Under the pieces are notes generated by a model, which saw nothing but the letters and a program-made list of their open reading frames with translations, did no database searches and had not been told where the DNA came from. A DNA stretch of 64,000 nucleotides from Candidatus Avoscillospira avicola (GTDB taxonomy: Bacteria; Bacillota; Clostridia; Oscillospirales; Oscillospiraceae), in NCBI GenBank assembly GCA_018712245.1, contig DVHE01000007.1, forward strand, positions 45,988 through 109,987, in the 5' to 3' direction. Of the stretch, positions 23,520 to 32,376 are shown in pieces. Both the position numbers and the translations under genes were made by a program. Within the stretch, counting starts at the first letter, position 1. The number at the start of each line of letters is the position of its first letter.

Positions 23520-24668
23520 ATGATCGACCTTGCCATTCTCGAAAAGCTCGATGCCTGTGACAAGGCGCAGCGCCTTGCGAACCTGGAGGAAATTCTGAAA
23601 ACCACCCAGTTCCCGCCCATGGTCCCGCAGTACATCAACAACCATATCCACACCACCTATTCCTTCTCCCCCTATTCTCCCACGGCGGCGGTCTACGCGG
23701 CCCGGATGGAGGGCCTCTGCACCGCCGGCATCATCGACCACGACTCCATCGCCGGCGCGCGGGAATTTCTCGAGGCGGCCCGACTGGTGGAGATTCCCGT
23801 CACTGTGGGCATGGAGTGCCGCGCCAGCATGGACGGCACCCGCCTTCAGGGGCGCCGCACCAACAACCCCGATCAGGTGGGCGTCAGCTATATGACCATC
23901 CAGTCCGTCCCCCACGACAAGATCGAGGCCCTCAACCAGTGGTTCGCCCCCTATCGGGCGGCCCGGGACCGACGCAACCGGCAGATGATCGACAAGATCA
24001 ACGCTCTGCTGGGGGAGGACTTGGACTATGACCGGGACGTGCTGCCCCTCTCCATGCACCACGAGGGCGGCGGCGTCACGGAGCGGCACCTGATGTACGC
24101 CCTGGCGAAAAAGATGGTGGCCCGGGCCGGCAAGGGCCAGCCGATGGTGGACTACCTCGGCTCCATCGGCCTGACGCTCTCGGAGAAGCAGAAGGCGCAG
24201 ATGCTGGACACCGTCTATCCCTTCTACGAGTACGACCTGCTGGGCATCCTCAAGAGTGCCTTTGTGCCGCAGATTTACATCGACGCCACCGACGAGTGCC
24301 CCAACATCACCCAGCTGGTGGCGCTGTGCCGGGAGATGGACGCCTATCTCTGCTACGCCTACCTGGGCGACGTGGGCGACAGCGTCACCGGCGACAAGAA
24401 GGCCCAGAAGTTTGAGGACGACTACCTGGAGGACGTGTTTGAATGCCTCAAAGAGGTGGGCGTCAAGGCCGTCACCTATATGCCCACCCGCAATACTCCG
24501 GCACAGCTAAAGCGCCTGCGGGGCTTGTGCGAGGCGTATGGGATGTTCCAGATCTCCGGCGAGGACATCAACTCCCCCCGCCAGAGCTTCGTGATCCGCG
24601 CCATGGAGGACCCGCAGTTCCAAAACCTCATCGACGCCACGTGGCAGCTGATCGAACACGAAAAATAA
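23520..24668 (+). CDS. PHP-domain putative phosphoesterase
   Basis: 382 residues. PHP metal-binding motifs are NHIHTTYS (His42, His44), IIDHDSIAGA, GMECRAS, PLSMHHEGGG, and a late ISGEDINSPRQ. The family includes histidinol phosphatase, PolX and TrpH-type phosphoesterases; none of the DNA polymerase domains is present. Co-transcribed with the SDR gene, so it may hydrolyse a phosphorylated intermediate of the same unknown pathway. Start 23520 chosen at the ATG after GAGGACGCC; a longer reading starts inside the SDR gene. A bidirectional terminator follows. Confidence 0.78.
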   Translation: MIDLAILEKLDACDKAQRLANLEEILKTTQFPPMVPQYINNHIHTTYSFSPYSPTAAVYAARMEGLCTAGIIDHDSIAGAREFLEAARLVEIPVTVGMECRASMDGTRLQGRRTNNPDQVGVSYMTIQSVPHDKIEALNQWFAPYRAARDRRNRQMIDKINALLGEDLDYDRDVLPLSMHHEGGGVTERHLMYALAKKMVARAGKGQPMVDYLGSIGLTLSEKQKAQMLDTVYPFYEYDLLGILKSAFVPQIYIDATDECPNITQLVALCREMDAYLCYAYLGDVGDSVTGDKKAQKFEDDYLEDVFECLKEVGVKAVTYMPTRNTPAQLKRLRGLCEAYGMFQISGEDINSPRQSFVIRAMEDPQFQNLIDATWQLIEHEK

Positions 24669-24669
24669 G

Positions 24670-24705
24670 AAAAATTCCCGTTTCCTTTTGGAAACGGGAA
24701 TTTTT
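24670..24705. terminator. Bidirectional intrinsic terminator
   Basis: Perfect 16-bp stem (24670-24685 with 24690-24705, TTTT loop) with A-rich left and T-rich right flanks. It serves the PHP gene (plus) and rsmG (minus), which converge here. Confidence 0.93.
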
Positions 24706-24711
24706 GGCTTT

Positions 24712-25404
24712 TTATAAGGGGTTCTGCTTGATTTTTGCGAACTTTCGCGGGTAAGCCTTGGGGGTGGGGCGAACTTTCTCCACCGCCACGATCCGGTGGA
24801 CGGCGTCCCCCACCGGGTATTCCCAGATACCGGTGATGCGCCCTCCCAGAGTCTCGATGGCCTTGCGGGCCTCGTCGGCCTCCTCCTGGGCCATGGCGCC
24901 CTTGAGCGCCAGGAACTTGCCGCCCACCTTCACATAGGGCAGACACAGCTCCGAGAGGAGGTTGAGCCGGGCCACGGCCCGGGAGACGGCCACGTCGTAT
25001 TGCTCCCGGTGCTGCGCCACGTATTCCTCGGCCCGGGCCGCCACGCACGTTGCGTCCACGCCCACTTGGGGCAGGACGGTCTCCAGCCAGCGGATGCGCT
25101 TTTGGAGGCTGTCCAGCAGCGTGAGCTTCAGCTCCGGCACGGCGATGGCCAGCGGCGTGCCGGGAAAACCGGCGCCGCAGCCCACGTCGATCACGGCCTT
25201 GCCCCGCAGGTCCTCCCATTGAAGCAGGGCCAGCGAGTCGAGAAAGTGCAGCTCCGCCACGGCCCGGGGCTCGGTGATGGCCGTCAGGTTCATCACCTGG
25301 TTTTGCTCCAGCAGCAGCTGGCCGAATTGGCACAGCCGGTCCAGCTGCCCGTCGGTGAGGGTCAGGCCCAGGGCGGGCAAGCCCGCCGCCAGCGTCTCTT
25401 TCAT
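24712..25404 (-). CDS. rsmG: 16S rRNA (guanine527-N7) methyltransferase RsmG
   Basis: 230 residues. Class I methyltransferase with HFLDSLALL, the SAM site VIDVGCGAGFPGTPLAI, LLDSLQKRIRWL, and VSRAVARLNLLSELCLPYVKVGG. Methylates G527 of 16S rRNA. Its ATG overlaps the stop of the upstream cupin gene (ATGA), so it is last in the rlmH-cupin-rsmG operon. Confidence 0.95.
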   Translation of the reverse strand: MKETLAAGLPALGLTLTDGQLDRLCQFGQLLLEQNQVMNLTAITEPRAVAELHFLDSLALLQWEDLRGKAVIDVGCGAGFPGTPLAIAVPELKLTLLDSLQKRIRWLETVLPQVGVDATCVAARAEEYVAQHREQYDVAVSRAVARLNLLSELCLPYVKVGGKFLALKGAMAQEEADEARKAIETLGGRITGIWEYPVGDAVHRIVAVEKVRPTPKAYPRKFAKIKQNPL

Positions 25405-25754
25405 GGCCGGTCCTTTACGATCAGCGCCAGGAAGGTGACGGCCTCGGCGGTGTGGTTGCGGATGGCGTGGGTGTGGCCGTCGGCGCAGAACTCGGCGTCT
25501 CCGGCGTGCAGCTCATATTCTACGCCGTCCTCCGCCACCATGGCAGAGCCGTTGAGCAGCAGATAGACCTCGCCATTGCCCACGTGGGGATGCTCTCCCA
25601 CGGATTCACCGGGCTGGAGAGTGACGGCGGCCAGCAGATCGGCCCGTCCGCCCAGGTCCGACGGCGTGAAGATGTAGCGGAAGGAAGGACTGCCGGCGCC
25701 GTCGCGCACGTGGTGCTTGACTTCCGTGGTCATGTCGCTGAGATGATGGATCAT
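25401..25754 (-). CDS. Small cupin-domain protein
   Basis: 118 residues. A single cupin barrel: LQPGESVGEHPHVGNGEVYLLLNG supplies the first motif (His, His, Glu), and DAEFCADGHTHAIRNHTAE supplies the second with its His. Probably binds one metal ion; substrate unknown. Start 25754 follows AAAAGGAG; a longer reading upstream overlaps rlmH in another frame. Lies between rlmH (20-base gap) and rsmG (4-base overlap); no functional link to rRNA methylation is implied. Confidence 0.85.
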   Translation of the reverse strand: MIHHLSDMTTEVKHHVRDGAGSPSFRYIFTPSDLGGRADLLAAVTLQPGESVGEHPHVGNGEVYLLLNGSAMVAEDGVEYELHAGDAEFCADGHTHAIRNHTAEAVTFLALIVKDRP

Positions 25755-25774
25755 GGCTGGTTGCTCCTTTTCAG

Positions 25775-26257
25775 TTATTTGTGGTACTTGCTTCCGGCCT
25801 GGATGGCCTCGGCCCGGAAGAGCTGCTCCAGCACCATCACCCGGGCCAGGTGGTGGGGGAAGGTCATGGGACTCATGGACAGACGGAAATCGGCCATGCG
25901 CTTGATCGATTCGTCCATGCCGAAGGAGGAACCGATCAGGAAACAGGCGCTGCTCTTGCCGCCGGTCTTCACCCGTGCCAGGGTCTCGGCCAGCTGGGGC
26001 GAGGAGAGGAGTTTTCCCTCCGGCGTCAGCACACAGAGCCACGCCCCCTTGGGGACGGCCTTCTGGATGGCCTCGGCTTCTCTGGCAAGGCCCTGGGCGA
26101 TCTCCGCCGGGGACGGGGCCTCGGGCAGACGGCACTCCGGCAGCTCCAGCAGCCGGAACTGCACATAGCCTTTGAGGCGTTTTTCATATTCCGCGGCGGC
26201 GTCCAGGAAGAATTTTTCCTTGCACTTGCCCACGCAGATCAGGGTGATGGAAAACAT
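25775..26257 (-). CDS. rlmH: 23S rRNA (pseudouridine1915-N3) methyltransferase RlmH
   Basis: 160 residues, the family's usual length. SPOUT-class fold with ITLICVGKCKEKFF, YEKRLKGYVQF, FLIGSSFGMDESIKRMADFRLSMSPMTFPHHLARVMVLEQLFRAEAI and the terminal GSKYHK. Methylates position 1915 in helix 69 of 23S rRNA. First gene of a three-gene minus-strand operon. Confidence 0.96.
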   Translation of the reverse strand: MFSITLICVGKCKEKFFLDAAAEYEKRLKGYVQFRLLELPECRLPEAPSPAEIAQGLAREAEAIQKAVPKGAWLCVLTPEGKLLSSPQLAETLARVKTGGKSSACFLIGSSFGMDESIKRMADFRLSMSPMTFPHHLARVMVLEQLFRAEAIQAGSKYHK

Positions 26258-26297
26258 GGCGGCTCCTTTCCATAGGCCGTAGTCTCTGACGGCACCC

Positions 26298-26434
26298 GTA
26301 GGGGCCGATGGTCCGGGTTGCCGCTAAGCCTTCCCGGCCTGCGTTGCGGTCCGCCAAGGCAAGCGGCGGCTGGGCTGCTGCGGTCGCTTTTTCTGCCACT
26401 GGCAGCGCTCCCTTGCAGGCCACATCGGCCCGCC
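26298..26434. repeat. Interspersed repeat family 1, copy A
   Basis: Begins GTAGGGGCCGATGG and contains GGGTTGCCGCTAAGCC, GCGGTCCGCCAAGGCAAG and GGCAGCGCTCCCTTG, ending near CACATCGGCCC. Copies B (46807-46935) and C (49279-49413) align without visible indels. The rest of the 337-base gap (26258-26594) holds further CGCCCCTACG-type fragments and no gene. Confidence 0.85.
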
Positions 26435-26594
26435 GGTCCTGCGAAAGCCGCACCCGGTTTCGGACGCGCGATGCGCGCCCCTACGGTGGGGTGGAACCAT
26501 CGGGATTCGGCGGGAAACGCAGGCCGCCCCTACAGACCTGCTTGGCTGTTTTTCCCAGGGGTGGAGTTTCTCCTTGCAGGGATTCTCGGGGGCA

Positions 26595-27518
26595 TTATCG
26601 CAAAAAGCCCTCGAGGATCTTCTCCTCGGCTTCCTCGGCGGTGAGGCCCAGGGTCATCAGCTTGAGAATTTGTTCGCCGGCAATCTTGCCGATGGCGGCC
26701 TCGTGGATGAGGCCCGCGTCCACGTGATTGCAGGTGATCTCGGGGATGGCCCGGACCCGGGCCTCGCCCATGATGATGGCGTCGCAGCTGACGTGGCCGA
26801 AGCAGGGGGCGTTGCCCTCCACCCGGGGATAGAAAATTTGCACGGAGCTGTCCTGGGCCACGGAGCGGGAGACCACTCGGGTCTTGCTGCCCGCGCCGTT
26901 GAGGAAGACGTCCATCTCACTCTCGGCCTTCTGGGCGCCGTGGGTCAGCAGCTTTTCCTGGATGACGATTTCGGCGTTTTCGCCCACCACGGCCCGGGTG
27001 TAGCGCTTGGTGTCGTCCACGCCCTTGATCTGGCTGGTGTCCAGGGTGACGGATGCGCCTTCTTCCAGGTAGAGAATGGTCTGGGGGTTGAGAATCCGTT
27101 TGCCGGTGCCGTCGCCTTCGCCGTAGTGCTTCTCCACATAGGTGACTTTGGCGTTTTTGCCCACGTGGAAGGTGTGGATGCCGTCATGCTCGGAGTCGCA
27201 ACTGCCGCAGTTGTGGATGCCGCAGCCGGCGACGATCTTCACCTCGGCGCCGTTGCCGATGAAGAAGTCGTTGTAGACCAGGTCCTTGACGCCGGTCTGG
27301 GTGATAACCACCGGAATATGGACGGTCTCACCCCGGGTTTCGGAATCGATGTGGATGTCGATGCCGGGCTTGTCGGTCTTGGAGACAATGTGGACGTGTT
27401 CGGAATCCCGATGGAAGGCCCGCTGGCCGTCGGAACGGAGATTGACGGCGCCGGTCTCGGGCAGCGCGGCCAGATCGGCCACCTGGCGGAGAATTTCCGC
27501 CTGGATTTCATTCAGCAT
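26595..27518 (-). CDS. SufB/SufD-family Fe-S scaffold protein (short form)
   Basis: 307 residues, shorter than canonical SufB (about 470) and lacking its long N-terminal region. It has the SufBD beta-helix core with AGCGIHNCGSCDSEHDG, SEMDVFLNGAGSKTRVVSRSVAQDSS, GHVSCDAIIMGEARVRAIPEI, and the C-terminal HEAAIGKIAGEQILKLMTLGLTAEEAEEKILEGFL. It would form the assembly scaffold with the SufC ATPase; the start overlaps the sufC end by 7 bases. No SufS, SufU or second SufBD gene is adjacent, so this resembles a minimal two-gene SufBC system. Confidence 0.87.
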   Translation of the reverse strand: MLNEIQAEILRQVADLAALPETGAVNLRSDGQRAFHRDSEHVHIVSKTDKPGIDIHIDSETRGETVHIPVVITQTGVKDLVYNDFFIGNGAEVKIVAGCGIHNCGSCDSEHDGIHTFHVGKNAKVTYVEKHYGEGDGTGKRILNPQTILYLEEGASVTLDTSQIKGVDDTKRYTRAVVGENAEIVIQEKLLTHGAQKAESEMDVFLNGAGSKTRVVSRSVAQDSSVQIFYPRVEGNAPCFGHVSCDAIIMGEARVRAIPEITCNHVDAGLIHEAAIGKIAGEQILKLMTLGLTAEEAEEKILEGFLR

Positions 27519-28246
27519 GACTTCTTCCCCTCCAGTCTGTAGCAGCCGGCCACGGTGTCGGCCAAAATCTGCGGATAGAGCTCTTCCGCGGGCCCCCGGG
27601 CCTGAATCTGGCCGCCGGAGAGGAGCAAAATCTCGTCGGCCAGGCGGATGATCCGCTCCTGGTGGGAGATAATGAGGATGGTCTTGTCCTTGCGGTCGTG
27701 GAGGGCCTGGAAGGTCTCGGTCAGCCGGGCGAAGCTCCAGAGGTCGATGCCGGCCTCCGGCTCGTCAAAGATCATCAGCTGGGAATCCTTGGCCAGCACT
27801 GTGGCAATTTCGATGCGCTTGACCTCGCCGCCGGAGAGAGAGGCGTCCACGTCCCGGTCCACATAGTCCCGGGCGCACAGGCCCACCTGGGTCAGGTAGT
27901 CGCAGACCTCCTTGTGGGGGAGCGTCCGGCCCGCGGCGATGGAGAGAAGGTCAGCCACCTTCATGCCCTTGAACCGGGGCGGCTGCTGAAAGCCGTAGGA
28001 AATGCCCTTCTTTGCCCGCTCGGCGATGGAGAGGCCGGTGATGTCCTCGCCGTTCCAGAGAATTTTGCCGGAGGTGGGGGTGTTGAGGCCCATGATGACT
28101 TTGGCGAGGCTGGTCTTGCCGCCGCCGTTGGGGCCGGTGATGACGATAAAACGGTGATCCTCCACGGTCAGAGAGACGTCCTTGAGGATGTCTGTCTGTC
28201 CGGCCTCGGCGGGGACCGTCAGAGTGAGATGTTGTAATTCCAGCAT
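27512..28246 (-). CDS. sufC: Fe-S assembly ATPase SufC
   Basis: 244 residues. ABC ATPase with Walker A GPNGGGKTS, signature LSGGEVKRIEIA, Walker B LMIFDEPEAGIDLW and SHQER as H-loop. YGFQQPPRFKG is the SufC-type Q-loop. Soluble ATPase that drives conformational change of the SufB-type scaffold in Fe-S cluster assembly. AGAGG lies 7-11 bases before the ATG. First gene of the pair. Confidence 0.94.
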   Translation of the reverse strand: MLELQHLTLTVPAEAGQTDILKDVSLTVEDHRFIVITGPNGGGKTSLAKVIMGLNTPTSGKILWNGEDITGLSIAERAKKGISYGFQQPPRFKGMKVADLLSIAAGRTLPHKEVCDYLTQVGLCARDYVDRDVDASLSGGEVKRIEIATVLAKDSQLMIFDEPEAGIDLWSFARLTETFQALHDRKDKTILIISHQERIIRLADEILLLSGGQIQARGPAEELYPQILADTVAGCYRLEGKKSC

Positions 28247-28330
28247 GGAAAAACCTCTTTTCAGTGGTGGGATGGGGAGAAAGTACGGTGATACACCGCA
28301 CCTGTAGGGGCAGATCCCCGAGCCGCCCGC

Positions 28331-28465
28331 AAAGGCTCCCCTGTGTAAGGGGAGCTGTCAGCCGTAGGCTGACTGAGGGGTTGTGGGCCGGCGATAACTG
28401 GAAGCTCTGATCCCCTCCGTCACGGCTTCGCCGTGCCACCTCCCCTTGGGCACCAAGGGGAGGCT
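28331..28465. repeat. Interspersed repeat family 3, copy 1
   Basis: GGCTCCCCTGTGTAAGGGGAGCTGTC, then CTGACTGAGGGGTTGT, GATCCCCTCCGTCACGGC, CCACCTCCCC and CACCAAGGGGAGGC: several hairpins in about 135 bases. A second copy lies inverted at 38170-38308 and a truncated one at 46699-46806. Located between sufC and the GNAT gene. Confidence 0.85.
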
Positions 28466-28490
28466 TTGGGGTGCGTTGCGTGAGAGGGGA

Positions 28491-29192
28491 TTACTCCAAG
28501 GCAAAGCCCAGGTAGCCGGAGGGAAGCGTGCGGGGGCGGCCCAGCCACTTGAGCATGGCGCAGGGCGTGCCGCCGAGATCCTGCGGCAGCACCTCGGCGG
28601 TATAGTCCTCCGCAGCGGCGGCGATGCCGGTTTGTGTCTCGTAGAATTTCACGCCGTAGGCCTGCTGCAAATAGGCGTAATACTCTGGGCTGTAGGTGAT
28701 GTGGGGTTCGGTCAGCAGGGCTTCCCGCCGCTGATGATATTCCTCCCAGCCGATCTCCCGACCGCCGGGGAAGGGCGTGTGGTTTCGCAGGAAGGCTGTG
28801 GTATAGCCCAGCCGGGCATAGTAGCTGAAAAGTGACGGCTCTGCCGGAACCAGTACGGCGCAGCGGTAGTCCAGCCGCTCCAGCAGGGCCTCGGTGAACC
28901 GAATCAGCGTGCTGGCCAGGCCACGGCCCCGGTAGTCGGGCCGCGTGGCCACGGCATAGAGATAAGCGGCCGGAATGGTCTGGTCTTCCACGGTCAGCGT
29001 CTGAGGCAGCACATGGACGATACTCACCAGCGCTCCGACCTCATTTTCCGCGACAGCTGCCCGGCAGCGGGGGAACGCCTCGTAAAAACCAGTGATCGTT
29101 GCCTCACTGTCGCCGAATACCTGCTGCCACAGCGCCGTCATGGCCGCTCTGTCCGATGGATACGCAGGCCGCAGCCGCACCGCGTCGGTCAT
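28491..29192 (-). CDS. GNAT family N-acetyltransferase
   Basis: 233 residues. The N-terminal GNAT domain carries the acetyl-CoA motif A: AYLYAVATRPDYRGRGLASTLIRFTEALL, followed by LVPAEPSLFSYYARLGY. A C-terminal region of about 90 residues has no clear motif. Substrate unknown. Its start overlaps the stop of the DUF2156 gene by 4 bases, so the two are translationally coupled; an aminoacyl- or acetyl-transfer theme is shared, but a joint pathway is speculation. Confidence 0.87.
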   Translation of the reverse strand: MTDAVRLRPAYPSDRAAMTALWQQVFGDSEATITGFYEAFPRCRAAVAENEVGALVSIVHVLPQTLTVEDQTIPAAYLYAVATRPDYRGRGLASTLIRFTEALLERLDYRCAVLVPAEPSLFSYYARLGYTTAFLRNHTPFPGGREIGWEEYHQRREALLTEPHITYSPEYYAYLQQAYGVKFYETQTGIAAAAEDYTAEVLPQDLGGTPCAMLKWLGRPRTLPSGYLGFALE

Positions 29193-30082
29193 GGACGGGC
29201 CTCCTTTTCGGTGGCGATGAATTTTTCCAGGAAAATGGGGTGGTAGCTCTCTTTGGCCTTCCGCAGCCCTTCGATGCCCATGTCGTCCTCCCGGTTGAGG
29301 TAGCGGATATCGGGATGCTGCTCGCGGACATACCGGGCAAACTCCCGGTTCACCAGCGGATAGGCGCCCTGAATGTCGGCAAAGGCCTTTTCGAAGTTCA
29401 CGTCAAAGGTGTCGGCGCTGATGCGGTTGCCCATGGAAAAGCCCACGGGACGGCCTTCCTCGGCGTAGAGGATGATCCCCTCAAACTCCAGCGCCTCATA
29501 ATGCTCCAGTGCCTTGGTCAGCGCCCGGCGGTCCGCGGCGGACTCGTGGTGGCTCTCGTACCACTTTTCCGCCAGCTTTTCGCAGACGTGGAGGTTGTGA
29601 GGCGTGATGACCCGGGTGTACCAGTTGGGCCAGGCCTCGATAAAGCGGTTGATGTGATTGCGCTTGGACTGGAGCTTGCGGCCCGGCAGATCTGCCAGGG
29701 TGCCGATCTCGTAGAGGTAGTCGTAGGAATCCCGGTCCGGCTCGTAGGTAAATTGGCCCGGATAGAGAGATTCCAGCTGGGCCATGGTCTCCCGGGTCAG
29801 GCTGCGGATCACCAGAGGCTTGCCCTCACGGCGGCTGTCGGCAAAAATCCGCTCCAGCACCGGGCGGATGTCTCCGGAGCCGGCGGGGTAGAGATATTGG
29901 TGGACGCCCCGGAAGTTGAGCCGCTGGCAGAGGTAGCCCTCCACTTCCGCCACTTCCCCGTAGTAAAAGGACCAGAGATAGAGATTGGCGAAGGTATACT
30001 CCGCACCCCGGTAGCCGGAGGATTCGTAGATACGCTGAATCCAGGGGCGGTCCGCCAGGGTGGGCTTTCTGCATTGATTCAT
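29189..30082 (-). CDS. DUF2156 protein (phosphatidylglycerol lysyltransferase C-terminal-like)
   Basis: About 297 residues. It resembles the LPG_synthase_C/DUF2156 domain, a double-GNAT fold: YTFANLYLWSFYYGEVAEVEGYLCQRL, DYLYEIGTLADLPGRKLQSKRNHINRF and IQGAYPLVNREFARYVREQHPDIRYLNREDDMGIEGLRKAKESYHP. Characterised relatives transfer an aminoacyl group from tRNA to lipid, but here there is no membrane part. Start uncertain between 30082 and 30094; neither has a strong ribosome site. Coupled to the downstream GNAT gene. Confidence 0.8.
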   Translation of the reverse strand: MNQCRKPTLADRPWIQRIYESSGYRGAEYTFANLYLWSFYYGEVAEVEGYLCQRLNFRGVHQYLYPAGSGDIRPVLERIFADSRREGKPLVIRSLTRETMAQLESLYPGQFTYEPDRDSYDYLYEIGTLADLPGRKLQSKRNHINRFIEAWPNWYTRVITPHNLHVCEKLAEKWYESHHESAADRRALTKALEHYEALEFEGIILYAEEGRPVGFSMGNRISADTFDVNFEKAFADIQGAYPLVNREFARYVREQHPDIRYLNREDDMGIEGLRKAKESYHPIFLEKFIATEKEARP

Positions 30083-30239
30083 GGTAAGTCTCATCCCGTT
30101 TCGTCGGCGGCTGTCGCTCGCCGGAGATACTTATCTAATATTATCATATCATGGAAGTCAAGGGGTGGGGAATGCCGTAGCCTCCCCTCAAGGGGAGCCT
30201 TGCCCTCCCGGGAAACCGGCTCCAAGCTCCCTCTCAGGC

Positions 30240-30268
30240 TTGTATTTTCTCCCGTTTGGTGGTAAAAT
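30240..30268 (+). promoter_or_regulatory. Sigma-A-type promoter for metG
   Basis: TTGTAT (30240-30245), 17-base spacer, TAAAAT (30263-30268), 40 bases before the ATG. The short leader leaves no room for a T-box or S-box riboswitch. Confidence 0.68.
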
Positions 30269-30307
30269 ACTCTAAATTGCGAAAATGCGCCGAGGAGGAC
30301 TCAACCC

Positions 30308-32269
30308 ATGTGCGACCGCTGCAAAAATACCTTTTATATCACTACCCCGATTTACTACCCGTCCGATAAGCTCCACATCGGCCACACCTACTGCACCGTG
30401 GCCGCCGACACCATGGCCCGCTATAAGCGCATGCGGGGCTACGACGTGATGTTCCTCACCGGCACCGACGAGCATGGTCAGAAGATCGAGACCAAGGCCA
30501 AGGAGGCCGGTGTCACGCCCCAGCAGTTTGTGGACAACATCGTCACCGGCCAGGGCGGCGTGCTGGACCTGTGGAAGCTGATGAACATTTCCAATGACCG
30601 CTTCATCCGCACCACCGACCCCTACCACGTGGCCGCTGTTCAGAAAATTTTCAAGAAGATGTACGAAAACGGCGACATCTACAAGGGCAGCTACAAGGGC
30701 AAATACTGCACCCCCTGTGAGAGCTTCTGGACCGAGAGCCAGCTGAAGGACGGCAAGTGCCCCGACTGCGGCCGCGAAGTCACCGACGCCGAGGAGGAGG
30801 CCTACTTCTTCCGCCTCTCCAAGTACGCCAAGCCGGTGCGGGACCTGCTGACCAACACCGACTTCCTGGAGCCCAAGAGCCGCGTCAACGAGATGGTCAA
30901 CAACTTCATCGATCCCGGCCTGGAAGACCTGTGCGTCTCCCGCACCAGCTTCACCTGGGGCGTGCCGGTGGACTTTGACCCCGGCCACGTGGTCTATGTC
31001 TGGGTGGACGCCCTCTTCAACTACACCACGGCCCTGGGCTTTATGAACGACACCTACCACGAATACGACAAGTTCTGGCCCGCCGACGTCCACTTTGTCG
31101 GCAAGGAGATCGTCCGCTTCCACTCCATCATTTGGCCCGCCATGCTGATGAGCATGGGTATGCCTCTGCCTAAGAAGGTCTACGGCCACGGCTGGCTGCT
31201 TTTGGACGGCGGCAAGATGTCCAAGTCCAAGGGCAATGTGGTGGACCCGTACCTGCTGGCGGAGCGCTACGGCGTGGACGCGCTGCGCTTCTTCCTGATG
31301 CGCACGTTCCCCTTCGGCTCCGACGGCAACTTCTCCAACGAGCTTTTGATCTCCTGCATCAACACCGACCTGGCCAACGACCTGGGCAACCTGGTCTCCC
31401 GGACCGTGGCCATGGTGCAGAAGTATTTTGGCGGCACGCTGCCCGCGGCCCAGGAGGCCGACGAGGCGCTGGATCAGCCGCTGGTGGAGCTGGCTTCCGG
31501 CCTGCGCGAGAAGTACGAGGCGCAGATGGAGGCCTATCAGTTCCAGAACGCCCTCGCGGAGGTCTTCAAGGTCATCTCCCGAGCCAACAAGTATATCGAC
31601 GAGAACGCCCCCTGGGTGCTGGCCAAGGACGAAGCGAAGAAGCCTCGCCTGGCCCGCGTCCTCTATAACCTCCTGGAGACGGTGCGCATCTGCGGCGCCT
31701 TGCTGGAGCCGGTGATGCCGGACACCACCGCCAAGATCATGGCCCGGCTGGGCGAGCCCGCCCACGGCTGGGACACCCTGGCCGCCTTCGGTGCGCTGCC
31801 CGCCGACGTGACTGTCGCAGGCGGTGAGGCCCTCTTCCCCCGGATCGACATGGCCAAGGAGCTGGAGGCCCTGGAGGAACTCCACCAGAAGGCCCTGGCC
31901 GCTGCTGCTGGTCCCAAGGAGGAGCCCCTGCCCGAACCGCTGCCTCCGGTGGACTTCGACACCTTCTGCAAGGTGGAGATGACCGTGGTGAAGGTCCTCA
32001 GCTGTGAAAAGGTCAAGAAATCCGACAAGCTCCTGAAGTTCCAGCTGGACGACGGCACCGGCACACCCCGGCAGATTCTCTCCGGCATCGCCAAGTACTA
32101 TCAGCCGGAGGAGCTCCTGGGCAAGACCCTGGTGGCTGTGACCAACCTGCCGCCCCGGAAGATGATGGGGCAGGAGAGCTGCGGCATGATCCTCTCCGCC
32201 GAGCGCGGCGAGACACTCAAGCTGGTGATGCTGGACGACTCCGTCCCCGCCGGCGCGAGACTGGTATAA
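30308..32269 (+). CDS. metG: Methionine-tRNA ligase
   Basis: 653 residues. Class I synthetase with the HIGH-type motif LHIGHTYC near 22-29, metal-binding CTPCESFWTES ... KCPDCG, and KMSKS (about 302-306, GGKMSKSKGNVVDP). The anticodon-binding helical domain follows, and a C-terminal EMAP/Trbp111-like tRNA-binding domain (FCKVEMTVVKVLSCEKVKKSDKLLKFQLDDG ... LPPRKMMGQESCGMIL). Charges both initiator and elongator tRNA-Met. CGAGGAGG precedes the start. Confidence 0.97.
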   Translation: MCDRCKNTFYITTPIYYPSDKLHIGHTYCTVAADTMARYKRMRGYDVMFLTGTDEHGQKIETKAKEAGVTPQQFVDNIVTGQGGVLDLWKLMNISNDRFIRTTDPYHVAAVQKIFKKMYENGDIYKGSYKGKYCTPCESFWTESQLKDGKCPDCGREVTDAEEEAYFFRLSKYAKPVRDLLTNTDFLEPKSRVNEMVNNFIDPGLEDLCVSRTSFTWGVPVDFDPGHVVYVWVDALFNYTTALGFMNDTYHEYDKFWPADVHFVGKEIVRFHSIIWPAMLMSMGMPLPKKVYGHGWLLLDGGKMSKSKGNVVDPYLLAERYGVDALRFFLMRTFPFGSDGNFSNELLISCINTDLANDLGNLVSRTVAMVQKYFGGTLPAAQEADEALDQPLVELASGLREKYEAQMEAYQFQNALAEVFKVISRANKYIDENAPWVLAKDEAKKPRLARVLYNLLETVRICGALLEPVMPDTTAKIMARLGEPAHGWDTLAAFGALPADVTVAGGEALFPRIDMAKELEALEELHQKALAAAAGPKEEPLPEPLPPVDFDTFCKVEMTVVKVLSCEKVKKSDKLLKFQLDDGTGTPRQILSGIAKYYQPEELLGKTLVAVTNLPPRKMMGQESCGMILSAERGETLKLVMLDDSVPAGARLV

Positions 32270-32328
32270 GGCCCGCAGACCCGGATGCTTCGGCGCCGCA
32301 TAAAAATAGCCAAAAAATAGCCTATAAG

Positions 32329-32366
32329 CAAGCCCCGCTGGCAAAAGCCGGCGGGGCTTGTGTTTT
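32329..32366. terminator. Terminator between convergent metG and GH3 genes
   Basis: 14-bp stem (32329-32342 with 32347-32360, one G-U, AAAA loop). TGTTTT follows on plus; on minus, an A/T-rich tract with TTTTTT lies downstream, so it may work both ways. Confidence 0.82.
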
Positions 32367-32376
32367 GCGTGCGCTC

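Noticed and set aside
26184..26453. Minus ORF in the family 1 repeat as a protein-coding gene
   Set aside because: It begins in unique DNA, crosses the repeat and runs into the rlmH 5' region with no ribosome site; kept only as a property of the repeat.
30095..30307. T-box or S-box riboswitch before metG
   Set aside because: No T-box sequence or specifier stem, and the promoter is only 40 bases from the start codon.
30272..32344. 690-codon minus frame opposite metG
   Set aside because: metG is full length with HIGH and KMSKS motifs; the antisense frame crosses its terminator.
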